From Desulfovibrio legallii (GTDB lineage Bacteria; Desulfobacterota; Desulfovibrionia; Desulfovibrionales; Desulfovibrionaceae): DNA of 64,000 nucleotides. Positions 41,659 to 49,713 of the stretch are shown in pieces. Made by a program: the position numbers and the translations under genes. Numbering within the stretch: position 1 is the first letter of the stretch; every line of letters begins with the position of its first letter. The notes beneath the pieces were generated by a model. It did no database searches. It was given only the letters and a program-made list of their open reading frames with translations, and had not been told where the DNA came from. Where the stretch lies: assembly GCF_004309735.1 (NCBI RefSeq), contig NZ_SIXC01000009.1, positions 15,683 through 79,682 of the forward strand, read 5' to 3'.

Positions 41659-42433
41659 TTTTCGCTTTGGGGCAGCCCTGGCCCCGGCCCTGATGCTGCT
41701 GGCGCTGACGCTCGTTTCCGGCCCGACAGGACCGACCCCCTGCAGCGCTGCGGCAGGTGCGCCGGCCGTGACCACAGGCCTGGGCTATAAGGCCATGGTG
41801 CAGGATCTCTGCGCCCTCTACGCCCGGAAGACCGGGCAGCAGCCCGCGCAAATGTACAGCGGCAACATCGGCCAGATGCTGGAGCAGGTCAAAGCCGGCA
41901 GCGGCGCCACCATCGTCATTTCGGACAAGGTCAGCCTCAAGGCTTCGGATGTGCGCTTTGCGCGCTTTCAGCCCTTGGGCGAGGCCGTGCTGGTGCTGGC
42001 CTGGCGCAAGGGTCTGAGCTTGCACAGCCCACAGGATCTGCGCGGCGCGCAGGTGACCAAAATCGGCCATCCGGACGCCAAGGCCGCCATCTACGGCCGG
42101 GCCGCCGTGGCTTTTCTCAAAGGCAGCGGACTCATGCCCACGGTCAAGGACAAAGTGGCCATGTTCTCCACCGTGCCACAGGTCTTCTCCTATCTGGTTT
42201 CGGGTGATCTGGACGCGGGCTTTGTGAACGAGGCCATTGTACGCAAACAAGGCCAAAAGATCGGCGGCTGGATGGAGATCCGCAAGGATTATGAACCGCT
42301 GCTGCTGGTGGCCGGCGTGGTGCAGGGACAGGAAGACGCCCCAGGCGTGCGCGCCTTTATGGAATTTTTGGCCACGCCGGAGGCCCTGGCCGTCTGCCGC
42401 AAGCACGGCCTGCGGCCTGAAGCCCGCCCGTGA
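41636..42433 (+). CDS. modA: Molybdate-binding periplasmic protein ModA
   Basis: The 265-residue protein has a signal peptide with core ALAPALMLLALTLVS and cleavage near CSAAAGA. The mature chain shows ModA-like segments: QMYSGNIGQMLEQVKAGSGATIVISD, LGEAVLVLAWRKG, KIGHPDAKAAIYGRAA and VSGDLDAGFVNEA. The first oxyanion-loop motif (GxSG in E. coli ModA) is altered to YSGNIG, so tungstate or molybdate preference cannot be read from sequence. The start at 41636 has AGGAGAG upstream and overlaps modC by 23 bp. Confidence 0.85.
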   Translation: MKHRMWPDFRFGAALAPALMLLALTLVSGPTGPTPCSAAAGAPAVTTGLGYKAMVQDLCALYARKTGQQPAQMYSGNIGQMLEQVKAGSGATIVISDKVSLKASDVRFARFQPLGEAVLVLAWRKGLSLHSPQDLRGAQVTKIGHPDAKAAIYGRAAVAFLKGSGLMPTVKDKVAMFSTVPQVFSYLVSGDLDAGFVNEAIVRKQGQKIGGWMEIRKDYEPLLLVAGVVQGQEDAPGVRAFMEFLATPEALAVCRKHGLRPEARP

Positions 42434-43122
42434 ACGAAATCTGGGCTGTGCTCGGCACGCCGGAGGTCCGCTTCTCTCTGCTGCTGACCCTGCGCGTCTG
42501 CACGGCCTGTCTGCTTTTGCACGGCCTCACAGCCATCCCCCTGGCCGCCCTGGCCCAGAGCCCTAAGCCCGCTCTGCGCCGGGCGGTCAATTTTCTGGTG
42601 ACCCTGCCGCTGGTCTTTCCGCCCATGGCCATGGGCTTTTTGCTGCTCATGTTTCTGGGCCGCAACGGCTGGGGAGGACTGTTGCTGTGGAAGACCCTGG
42701 GCGTACGCCTGGTTTTTTCTGAAGGAGGCATCATTCTGGCCGCCTGGTTGGCTGGTCTGCCCCTGGTGGTCAAGCCAGTGCAAACGGCCCTGGGCCATCC
42801 GGAGCTGCAGCGCCTGCGCCAGGCCGCCCGCGTTTGCGGGGCCGGACCCGCCTCCTGTTTTTTCCGCGTCACCGTGCCCCTTATCCGGCACGGGCTGGGC
42901 GCGGGCCTGTTGCTGGGCCTCACCCGCGCCCTGGGTGAGGTGGGCATGAGCCTCATGCTGGGCGGCAATATTGCAGGCCGCACCAATACCTTGTCCCTGG
43001 AAGTGTTCAACGCCGTCTCCAGCGGCGAATTTGAACGCGCCGGGCTGCTCTGCGCCTTGCTGGCCGTGGTCAGCCTGCTGCTCTATCTGGGCATGGATTG
43101 GTGTCAGCGCCGGACCTTCTGA
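42430..43122 (+). CDS. modB: Molybdate ABC transporter permease ModB
   Basis: The 230-residue permease has about five to six spans and the BPD-transport EAA-type loop (LRQAARVCGAGPASCFFRVTVPLI, about 137-160). GLTRALGEVGMSLMLGGNIAGRT is the typical ModB/CysT C-terminal motif. It begins at GTG 42430, overlapping modA by 4 bp (GTGA). Gene order modC-modA-modB differs from the common modABC. R1 copy 3 and modD follow. Confidence 0.92.
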   Translation: MNEIWAVLGTPEVRFSLLLTLRVCTACLLLHGLTAIPLAALAQSPKPALRRAVNFLVTLPLVFPPMAMGFLLLMFLGRNGWGGLLLWKTLGVRLVFSEGGIILAAWLAGLPLVVKPVQTALGHPELQRLRQAARVCGAGPASCFFRVTVPLIRHGLGAGLLLGLTRALGEVGMSLMLGGNIAGRTNTLSLEVFNAVSSGEFERAGLLCALLAVVSLLLYLGMDWCQRRTF

Positions 43123-43234
43123 GGGCCTTGCAGCCCGACAGGCGCAAAGACCCCGCGCCGGACGCCCTTGACGCCCCAAAACCAGAGGCGCAAGCTGGAC
43201 TCCATCCAATGAAGGCGTCACGCGGCCACGGCCC

Positions 43235-43361
43235 TAGAGCAGTTAACGAATGAAATGAGCTAACTGCTCTGCAAGGATTTTCTTGAAAATCCTTGCCACA
43301 AAATGCGAGAAGGCAGGCTTTTGCCTGCCGTAAGCGAGCATTTCAAGTGTTAAATGCTCTA
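43235..43361 (+). repeat. R1 repeat, copy 3 (127 bp)
   Basis: Same orientation as copy 1 and nearly identical to it, bounded by CTAGAGCAGTTA and ATGCTCTAA. It lies between modB and modD. Confidence 0.92.
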
Positions 43362-43366
43362 ACGGA

Positions 43367-43491
43367 CGGCACGGCCTGCAACCGAAACTGTCCAGACTTT
43401 GGAACGCGCGACACGGGGGAAACAACGAACCCGGAGCAGACGCAGGTCTGCTCCGTGAGGACGCGGGGGCGCGTTGTCACGGCCGTGCCGA
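43367..43491 (+). ncRNA. Structured leader upstream of modD (candidate cis-regulatory RNA)
   Basis: CGGCACGGCC (from about 43368) can pair with GGCCGTGCCG (ending about 43491), closing a domain that contains a perfect 10-bp hairpin CGGAGCAGAC/GTCTGCTCCG and a possible ACAACG/CGTTGT helix between them. It does not match the Moco riboswitch pattern as I know it. About 60 nt separate it from the modD SD (AAAGGAG). Confidence 0.4.
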
Positions 43492-43555
43492 CGGCGGGTT
43501 CTGGAGGCGGTTTCCGCCATTTTACAACATCCACCGGTATTCAAAGGAGTTGTTT

Positions 43556-44422
43556 ATGTATCTGCCTCCCGATCCCCAATGGCTGCGGGCTCTGCTCAAC
43601 GAGGATTGTCCCGGTCTGGACCTGACCGTAGACCTCCTGCGCATAGGCGCACAGCGCGGGGTTATGACCTTTGCGCCCAAAGCGGACTGCGTGCTCGGCG
43701 GCGCGGACGAAGCGGCCTGGCTGCTCCGCGACCAGGGTCTGGCGGTCACGGCCACGGCCGGCAACGGCGCACGCCCGCGCGGCGGCGAAGTTTTTCTTAC
43801 GGCCCGCGGGGCCGCCGCCGATCTGCACCGCTGCTGGAAGGCCTGCCAGAGCCTCATGGAATATATGAGCGGCATTGCCGGACGCGCCGCCCTCATGGTG
43901 GAGCGGGCCCGGGCCGCCAACCCGCGCGTGCAGGTGGCCGTGACCCGCAAAAACCTGCCGGGGGCCAAGCGCGTCTGCCTGGAAGCCGCCTGCTGCGGCG
44001 GGGCCACGGTACACCGCCAGGGGCTTTCCGACTCCATCCTCATCTTTGCCCAGCACCGCGCCTTTCTGGCGGACGGCGGCGCCAAAGCTCTGGCAGCCCA
44101 CTGGGAACAATGGCGGCAGGCCATGCCCGAACGCAAAATCGCCGTGGAGGTGGACACGCCCGAAGAAGCCCTGCTGCTGGCCAGGGCCGGCGCGGACGTC
44201 ATCCAGTGCGAGAAATTCCCGCTGCCCGTACTGACGGAAACCGTGCGCGCCCTGCGGGCCGCAGCTCCGGCCATCACCATTCTGGCGGCGGGCGGCGTTA
44301 ACGGCGACAATGCCGCCGCCTATGCCGCCACGGGCGTGGACGTGCTGGTAACCACCTGGCCCTACTTCGGCCGACCTGCGGACATCAAGGTCGTCATGCG
44401 GGCTGCCTGCGGGGCAGAGTAG
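43556..44422 (+). CDS. modD: ModD, quinolinate-phosphoribosyltransferase-like protein
   Basis: The 288-residue protein has the NadC fold: DLTVDLLRIG, MEYMSGIAGRAALMVERARA, VAVTRKNLPGAKRVCLEA, HRQGLSDSILIFAQH, and a C-terminal barrel with KIAVEVDTPEEALLLARAGADVIQ and ILAAGGVNGDNAAAYAATGV. Replacement of NadC-type TRKTxPG by TRKNLPG and the modABC context mark it as ModD, a family of unknown chemistry tied to molybdate uptake. ATG 43556 follows AAAGGAG. It ends 18 bp from the convergent membrane-protein gene. Confidence 0.88.
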   Translation: MYLPPDPQWLRALLNEDCPGLDLTVDLLRIGAQRGVMTFAPKADCVLGGADEAAWLLRDQGLAVTATAGNGARPRGGEVFLTARGAAADLHRCWKACQSLMEYMSGIAGRAALMVERARAANPRVQVAVTRKNLPGAKRVCLEAACCGGATVHRQGLSDSILIFAQHRAFLADGGAKALAAHWEQWRQAMPERKIAVEVDTPEEALLLARAGADVIQCEKFPLPVLTETVRALRAAAPAITILAAGGVNGDNAAAYAATGVDVLVTTWPYFGRPADIKVVMRAACGAE

Positions 44423-44440
44423 CTTTAACGCGCCCTCGCC

Positions 44441-44743
44441 CTAATCCAGAAAACCACTCTGACGCACCAATTCCTGACCGTTGGCCAGAGAGGGAATCAG
44501 GGTGACGGCCATGACGGCATAGCGCACGACCGTGGGTTTCAGGCCATAGCGGGGCAGCACAAAAATAAAAATGAAACACAGCCCCGCTATGGCAAAAACC
44601 AGCACATTGGCCTGCTGCGAAGCCCAGGGAATGCCCGCCAGATAGATAAGGGCGTACATTCCCCAGGCGGCGGCCATAGCGCAGAGAAAACACATGTTGT
44701 ACGCCGGGTGCGCGTGCCAGCTTGCCCCGTAAGCGCCGGGCAT
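44441..44743 (-). CDS. Small three-span membrane protein
   Basis: The 100-residue product has about three hydrophobic spans (YNMCFLCAMAAAWGMYALIY, NVLVFAIAGLCFIFIFVLP, YAVMAVTLIPSLANG). It starts 1 bp after the glycerate kinase stop, so it is the third gene of the permease/kinase/membrane-protein operon. No family is recognised. The frame and hydrophobic pattern support a real gene. Confidence 0.65.
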   Translation of the reverse strand: MPGAYGASWHAHPAYNMCFLCAMAAAWGMYALIYLAGIPWASQQANVLVFAIAGLCFIFIFVLPRYGLKPTVVRYAVMAVTLIPSLANGQELVRQSGFLD

Positions 44744-44744
44744 G

Positions 44745-45899
44745 TCAGCGCGCCCTTCCGTTCAGTCCCAGGCCTACAGCGACCATAGAGGCGACATTAC
44801 GCGCGGCCATGCGCAGGTTTTCTCCGCCTTCGGCCAATGCTTCATCAATGCTGCAAGGGCGGTACAGCACGCTGGTAACGGCGTCGATGCCGTGCGCGAA
44901 AACAGCGCCCACGTCGCTTCGCAGTGAACCGCCGATGGCAATAACGGGCTTGTTATGGCGTTTGGCAACGCGGGCCACGCCCACAGGCGTTTTGCCAAAG
45001 GCCGTCTGCCCGTCGATGCGCCCTTCGCCGGTGATGACCAGATCCGCGTCGCTGACCGCAGCGTCAAGCCCCACGGCCTCGGTGACGATTTCGCTGCCGG
45101 GGCGCAGACGCCCGCCCAGAAAGGCGTATATGGCGGCGCCCATGCCTCCGGCGGCTCCCGCACCGGGCATGTCCGCCATATTTACGCCCAGGTCGCGGAG
45201 GGTTATGGCGGCAAAGTTCCGCAGATAGCCGTCCAGCCGCTCCACCAGATCCGGCGTGGCGCCCTTCTGGGGGCCGAAAATGGCCGAAGCCCCGCGCGGA
45301 CCGCACAGGGGGTTGTCCACATCACAGGCCACGTCGATCACGGCGTCTTGCAACCGGCTGTCAAAGTCGGACATATCAATGGCGGCCAGCTCACCCAAGC
45401 CTTGGCCAGTGGGCTCTATTTCCCGGCCGTCGGCCTTGAGCAGCCGCACGCCGAGCGCCTGCAGCATGCCGGCCCCACCCTCATTGGTGGCGCTACCGCC
45501 GATGCCGAGGATGAATTTGCGCGCTCCTGCGTCAAGGGCCGCGCGGATAAGCTGCCCCGTGCCGTAACTGGTGGTATAGAGCGGATTGCGCTTGGCAAGC
45601 GGCACAAGCCCAAGTCCGCTGGCGGCGGCCATTTCAATAACCGCCGTAGAGCCGTCGCCCGTCAGGCCGTAGCCGGCTTCGACGGGCGCCCCCAAGGGGC
45701 CCTTGACCGTCACGGTCTCGCGGCGGCCCTTGGTAGCCGCCACCATGGCGTCCACGGTGCCCTCCCCGCCGTCGGCCACGGGCACGGCAACAAAAACGGC
45801 GTCTGGAAAGATTTCACGGAAACCCTGTTCAATGGCCGCAGCCACTTGCACGGCTGACAGACATTCCTTGTACGAATCCGGCGCGATGACGATTTTCAT
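44745..45899 (-). CDS. garK: Glycerate 2-kinase (GarK/GlxK family)
   Basis: The 384-residue enzyme phosphorylates D-glycerate to 2-phosphoglycerate. Family motifs: MKIVIAPDSYKECLSA at the N-terminus, VPVADGGEGTVDAM, EMAAASGLGLVP, FILGIGGSATNEGGAGMLQA, and DLVITGEGRIDGQTAFGK near the C-terminus. Length equals GarK (about 380). It follows the remnant of a GntP-type permease that would have imported the substrate, separated by an 11-bp perfect hairpin. A frame extension beyond ATG 45899 was rejected. Confidence 0.95.
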   Translation of the reverse strand: MKIVIAPDSYKECLSAVQVAAAIEQGFREIFPDAVFVAVPVADGGEGTVDAMVAATKGRRETVTVKGPLGAPVEAGYGLTGDGSTAVIEMAAASGLGLVPLAKRNPLYTTSYGTGQLIRAALDAGARKFILGIGGSATNEGGAGMLQALGVRLLKADGREIEPTGQGLGELAAIDMSDFDSRLQDAVIDVACDVDNPLCGPRGASAIFGPQKGATPDLVERLDGYLRNFAAITLRDLGVNMADMPGAGAAGGMGAAIYAFLGGRLRPGSEIVTEAVGLDAAVSDADLVITGEGRIDGQTAFGKTPVGVARVAKRHNKPVIAIGGSLRSDVGAVFAHGIDAVTSVLYRPCSIDEALAEGGENLRMAARNVASMVAVGLGLNGRAR

Positions 45900-45949
45900 A
45901 TCTGTTCCTTGTGGAAAAGACAGATTGGCGGGAAGGGGCCCGTGCGTGT

Positions 45950-45980
45950 GTTTCCCGGTCCGGGGAGGAGACCGGGAAAC
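45950..45980. repeat. Intercistronic 11-bp perfect hairpin
   Basis: GTTTCCCGGTC (45950-45960) and GACCGGGAAAC (45970-45980) form a perfect stem between the permease remnant stop and garK. No T run on the minus strand; it may be a stability or attenuation element. Confidence 0.65.
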
Positions 45981-45984
45981 AGGC

Positions 45985-46191
45985 TTACAGGAACATGGAA
46001 AGCAGCAACGTGCCGATAAGACCAAGCACTGCCGCTATGGTCGTTCCGGCGGTATAGGTAGCGTACATGGAGCCCATGGGAATGCCAAGGGACTCCTTGA
46101 CGAACCAGAAGCCGGAATCTGTGACGTGTGAAGCGCCGATGGCCCCGGCGCCGATAACCAGCATAAGGGAAGCCAGGGGGGGCGTCTCTCC
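45985..46191 (-). pseudogene. C-terminal remnant of a GntP-family permease
   Basis: The minus-strand frame ending at TAA 45985 reads PPLASLMLVIGAGAIGASHV, TDSGFWFVKESLGIPMG, MYATYTAGTTIAAVLGLIG and TLLLSMFL. This is the last 70 or so residues of a gluconate/glycerate permease of the GntP family, including the SHVxDSGFW motif. The rest of the gene (normally about 430-460 residues) is missing: further upstream the frame loses similarity and meets the HerA-like gene that starts at 46269 on the other strand. The remnant directly precedes garK, as the intact transporter does elsewhere. Confidence 0.82.
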
Positions 46192-46268
46192 CCGGAAGGC
46201 CCCTTTGTCTTTGCGCCGATTTCTCGCTACAACAAGGCGGCACCCCTATGCCTTGACGGGAGGACGGC

Positions 46269-47813
46269 ATGCTGACCAGCGATAAAAAAATATGTGTGGC
46301 CATGGCGGCGGGACGGGAAATCTGCCTTACGCCGGGCATGGGCAACCGGCACGGCCTGGTGACCGGGGCTACCGGCACGGGCAAAACCGTCACCCTCCAG
46401 ACCCTGGCGGAAAATTTCAGCCTGCTGGGCACGCCTGTTTTTATGACTGACGTCAAAGGCGACCTGGGCGGCCTGAGCCAGGCCGGGCAGCCCACGGGCG
46501 GCATTGCCGCACGCGTGGCGGACCTGGGCCTGCGGGACAAGGGCTATGTCAACCAGGCCTATCCTGTCTGCTTCTGGGACGTGACCGGACAGCGCGGCCA
46601 CCCCCTGCGCGCCACAGTAAGCGATATGGGCCCCCTGCTGCTCAGCCGTCTGCTGGACTGCAGCCCCGTACAGGCCGATGTTCTGCACTTGGTCTTCCGC
46701 ATGGCCGATGACCAGGGCCTGCTGCTGCTGGATTTCAAAGATCTGCGCAGCATGGTGGCCTACGCCAGCGAAAACGCCGCTTCCTTCCGCAATACCTACG
46801 GCAATGTGAGCGCGGCCAGCATCGGGGCCATCCAGCGCGGCCTGCTGCGCCTGGAGGAAGAAGGCGGGGACAAATTCTTCGGCGAACCGGCCCTGCGCCT
46901 GGAAGACCTGCTGCTCCAGGATCTGCGGGGGCGCGGCCTGGTTCATATTCTGGACGCGCGGGAGCTCATGCAGCGGCCCCGCCTCTACGCCGCCGTGCTG
47001 CTCTGGCTGCTTTCAGAGCTGTTTGAGCAGCTGCCCGAAGTGGGCGACCCTGAAAGACCGCGCCTGGTACTGCTCTTTGACGAAGCCCATCTGCTGTTTG
47101 ACGACGCGCCCGAAGCCCTGCTGGACAAAATGGCGCAGGTGGTACGGCTTATCCGCTCCAAGGGCGTGGGGGTCTATTTCAGCACCCAGAACCCTCTGGA
47201 CGTGCCGGGCGCAGTGCTGGCCCAACTGGGCAACCGGGTGCAGCACGCCCTGCGCGCCTACACGCCGCAGGAACAGAAGGCCCTGCGCGCCGCAGCCCGG
47301 AGCTTTCGGGAAAATCCGGCCCTGGACCCCGAAGCGGTCATCCCGCAACTGGGCACGGGCGAAGCTCTGGTTTCCTTCCTAGACCCCAGGGGCAAGCCCG
47401 GCATGACGGAGCGGGCCCTCATTCTCCCGCCCGAAAGCCGGGTGGGGGCCGTTACGGACGCGGAACGGGAAGCAGTACTGCGGACCTCGCGTCTGGCAGG
47501 CCGCTATGATGCGCCCCTGGACCGGGAATCGGCCTACGAACGGCTGGAGGCCCACTTCCGACAAAAAGAGGCGGCCGTCCGGCAGGCGCAAGCGGCCAAA
47601 GCGGCGGAAAAGCAGGCTAGGGAAACAGAAAAACAGGAGCGCGAAGCGGAACGCCGGGCCCGGCGCGAAGCCAGAGAAAACCCGGATCTGGGCGATGTGG
47701 TCAGCGATTTGTCCCTGCGCATGGCCCGCACGGTCAGTACCACCATCGGCCGGGAAATCGGCAGAAAAATTCTGCGCGGTCTCATGGGCGGCATTCTGGG
47801 CTCGCGCCGCTGA
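46269..47813 (+). CDS. HerA/YjgR-like ATPase (DUF853)
   Basis: The 514-residue protein has Walker A GATGTGKT (33-40), Walker B LVLLFDEAHLLF, the conserved VFMTDVKGDLGGLSQAG block and VYFSTQNPLDVPGAVLAQLG, diagnostic of the DUF853 branch of HerA/FtsK-type ATPases (E. coli YjgR). A basic/acidic coiled region (about 425-470) and a helical C-terminus follow. GGGAGGA precedes the ATG. R1 copy 4 begins 13 bp after the stop. The biological role of this family is not established. Confidence 0.9.
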   Translation: MLTSDKKICVAMAAGREICLTPGMGNRHGLVTGATGTGKTVTLQTLAENFSLLGTPVFMTDVKGDLGGLSQAGQPTGGIAARVADLGLRDKGYVNQAYPVCFWDVTGQRGHPLRATVSDMGPLLLSRLLDCSPVQADVLHLVFRMADDQGLLLLDFKDLRSMVAYASENAASFRNTYGNVSAASIGAIQRGLLRLEEEGGDKFFGEPALRLEDLLLQDLRGRGLVHILDARELMQRPRLYAAVLLWLLSELFEQLPEVGDPERPRLVLLFDEAHLLFDDAPEALLDKMAQVVRLIRSKGVGVYFSTQNPLDVPGAVLAQLGNRVQHALRAYTPQEQKALRAAARSFRENPALDPEAVIPQLGTGEALVSFLDPRGKPGMTERALILPPESRVGAVTDAEREAVLRTSRLAGRYDAPLDRESAYERLEAHFRQKEAAVRQAQAAKAAEKQARETEKQEREAERRARREARENPDLGDVVSDLSLRMARTVSTTIGREIGRKILRGLMGGILGSRR

Positions 47814-47825
47814 AGCGCGCGCCCC

Positions 47826-47952
47826 TAGAGCATTTAACACTTGAAATGCTCGCTTACGGCAGGCAAAAGCCTGCCTTCTCGCATTTCGTGGCAAGGATTT
47901 TCAAGAAAATCCTTGCAGAGCAGTTAGCTCATTTCATTCGCTAACTGCTCTA
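47826..47952 (-). repeat. R1 repeat, copy 4 (127 bp, inverted)
   Basis: Reverse-complement orientation, nearly identical to copies 1 and 3, bounded by CCTAGAGCATTT and CTGCTCTAAC. It starts 13 bp after the stop of the ATPase gene. Confidence 0.92.
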
Positions 47953-48003
47953 ACGTCCGTCGGCCCTCAGACGCATAGGGGCAGCACGTCCCTGGCTGTT
48001 GGC

Positions 48004-48026
48004 GGCAGTCAGCATACTGCCTTTTT
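48004..48026 (+). terminator. Intrinsic terminator
   Basis: GGCAGT and ACTGCC form a 6-bp stem with loop CAGCAT followed by TTTTT. It probably ends the ATPase transcript after R1 copy 4. The rest of the gap to 48203 is AT-rich and without a gene. Confidence 0.65.
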
Positions 48027-48202
48027 GTCCTGCGCAGTTGCTTGTAATTTTTTTAACAACCCCGTTATACATATAACAAAATAAAATTATTACCTTATTC
48101 CCATCCATCTTCCCCTTTTGCGCCTATAGCCCCCACCACAGCCCTTTACTCCCCCGCACGGCAGGCGTATTTTTTTCTTGTGAAAAAAATATCAATTCAT
48201 CA

Positions 48203-48239
48203 GGCGCCCAGGATCTGCCCTGCGCATATCCTGGACGCC
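48203..48239 (+). promoter_or_regulatory. Hairpin in the leader of the alcohol dehydrogenase gene
   Basis: GGCG-C-CCAGGAT (48203-48214) pairs with ATCCTGG-A-CGCC (48228-48239), a stem of 4 + 7 bp with one mismatch. The SD AGGAGG follows about 10 bp later, so the hairpin is well placed to influence ribosome loading. Confidence 0.45.
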
Positions 48240-48260
48240 CGGTGAAATAAGGAGGAAACC

Positions 48261-49472
48261 ATGTGGGATGAGGCTTGCGACTACAATGCGGTACGGGAAC
48301 TGCGCGTCAAGACTACAGCATACCTGGGCGTGGGCGCCATTGACAAGCTCGACGACATTCTGGCCCAATTCCGCCAGGAGGGCATCAACGCCCTGCTCTG
48401 CGTCACGGGCGGGCATGCCTACAAGGTCACGGGCGCCTGGGACAAGCTGGAGGCAGCGGCTTCCCGTCAGGGTATGGCCTTGGCCCTGTACAATAAGGTG
48501 ACGCCCAACCCCACTACCGACAGCGTGGACGAGGCCACGGCCCTGGGCCGCGCACGGGGCGTGGGAGCGGTCCTGGCCATCGGCGGCGGCAGCCCCATCG
48601 ACTGCGCCAAGAGCGCCGCCATTATGCTGGCCTATCCGGACAAGACCGCCGAAGACCTCTACTGCTTCCGCTTTACGCCTGAAAAGGCCCTGCCCATCGT
48701 GGCCGTCAACCTGACCCACGGCACGGGCAGTGAGGTCAACCGCTTTGCCGTGGCCACGGTGACGAAGCTCAATTATAAGCCCGCCATTGCCTACGACTGC
48801 ATCTACCCGCGCTACGCCATCGACGATCCGGCCCTCATGGCGGCCCTGGCCCCAGACCAGACCCGCTATGTTTCCATTGACGCCGTCAATCATGTGATAG
48901 AGGCGGCCACCAGCACGGTCTCCAACCCTCTGGCCGTGCTGCTGGCGCGCGAAACCATCCGCCTGGTGCACACCTGGCTGCCCAAGGCGCTGGAAAATCC
49001 GGCCAACCTCAGGGCGCGCTACGAGTTGTGCTTTGCCGCCCTGCAGGCGGGCGTAGCCTTTGACAACGGCCTGCTGCACTTTACTCATGCCCTGGAGCAC
49101 CCGCTGAGCGCCGTCTGCCCGCAGTTGGCCCACGGTCTGGGCCTGGCCGTACTGCTGCCCGCCGTGATTCTGGAATGTTACCCGGCCCGCCCCGGCCTGC
49201 TGGCCCATATCCTGCAGCCCTTGGCCCCCGACCTCCAGGGCGTGCCCGCAGAGGCCCACGAAGCCGCCCGTGCCGTGGAAGCCTGGCTCGCGGCCGTGGG
49301 CGTACCTCAGAAGCTGGAGGACATAGGCGTGCAGGAAACAGACGTGCCCCGCTTCTGCGACCTGGTGGAACAGACCCCGTCGCTGAGCCTGCTGCTCTCC
49401 GTGGCTCCGGTCAAGGCCTCCAGGGAGCGCGTGGCCCGCATCTACACCACCTCGCTGCGTCCACTGGCCTGA
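48261..49472 (+). CDS. Iron-containing (group III) alcohol dehydrogenase
   Basis: The 403-residue enzyme has the dinucleotide-binding N-terminal domain with GGGSPIDCAKSAAI (the GGGSxxD loop) and the Fe-ADH segment LTHGTGSEVNRFAV. The metal-binding part holds DAVNHVIEA and HALEHPLSAVCPQLAHGLG (three His plus Asp). Members reduce or oxidise short alcohols, aldehydes or diols; substrate cannot be read from sequence. SD AGGAGG precedes ATG 48261. It is probably monocistronic, with a terminator-like hairpin downstream. Confidence 0.92.
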   Translation: MWDEACDYNAVRELRVKTTAYLGVGAIDKLDDILAQFRQEGINALLCVTGGHAYKVTGAWDKLEAAASRQGMALALYNKVTPNPTTDSVDEATALGRARGVGAVLAIGGGSPIDCAKSAAIMLAYPDKTAEDLYCFRFTPEKALPIVAVNLTHGTGSEVNRFAVATVTKLNYKPAIAYDCIYPRYAIDDPALMAALAPDQTRYVSIDAVNHVIEAATSTVSNPLAVLLARETIRLVHTWLPKALENPANLRARYELCFAALQAGVAFDNGLLHFTHALEHPLSAVCPQLAHGLGLAVLLPAVILECYPARPGLLAHILQPLAPDLQGVPAEAHEAARAVEAWLAAVGVPQKLEDIGVQETDVPRFCDLVEQTPSLSLLLSVAPVKASRERVARIYTTSLRPLA

Positions 49473-49499
49473 CAGCCCGGAGGCGCGCAGCATGACAAA

Positions 49500-49519
49500 G
49501 GGGGCCGAAAGGCCCCCTT
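49500..49519. terminator. Terminator-like hairpin after the alcohol dehydrogenase
   Basis: GGGGGCC and GGCCCCC form a 7-bp stem with a GAAA tetraloop, flanked by AAA on the left and TT on the right, so it may act in both directions. Confidence 0.6.
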
Positions 49520-49523
49520 GCAC

Positions 49524-49580
49524 TTGCGCCTCCACGGTGGGCGTCTGCGTAGGCAACCGCCAGGGCTTTTCAAAATTGAA
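49524..49580 (+). repeat. R2 repeat, copy C (right half)
   Basis: TTGCGCCTCCACGGTGGGCG, TCTGCGTAGGCAACCGCC, AGGGC, then a hairpin made by TTTTCAA and TTGAAA. It matches the right half of copies A and B and directly adjoins R1 copy 5. Confidence 0.65.
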
Positions 49581-49586
49581 ATGCCC

Positions 49587-49713
49587 TAGAGTAGTTAACA
49601 CTTGAAATGCTCGCTTACGGCAGGCAAAAGCCTGCCTTCTCGCATTTCGTGGCAAGGATTTTCAAGAAAATCCTTGCAGAGCAATTAACTCATTTCATTT
49701 GTAAACTGCTCTA
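49587..49713 (-). repeat. R1 repeat, copy 5 (127 bp, inverted)
   Basis: Same element, reverse orientation, with several substitutions (TAGAGTAGTTA at the left end, GAGCAATTAACTC). Its last three bases, CTA (49711-49713), are the stop codon (TAG) of the minus-strand glycosyltransferase gene. Confidence 0.9.

Noticed and set aside
43367-43549. Moco riboswitch upstream of modD
   Set aside because: The stems present do not match the Moco aptamer pattern as I know it, so only a generic structured leader is reported.
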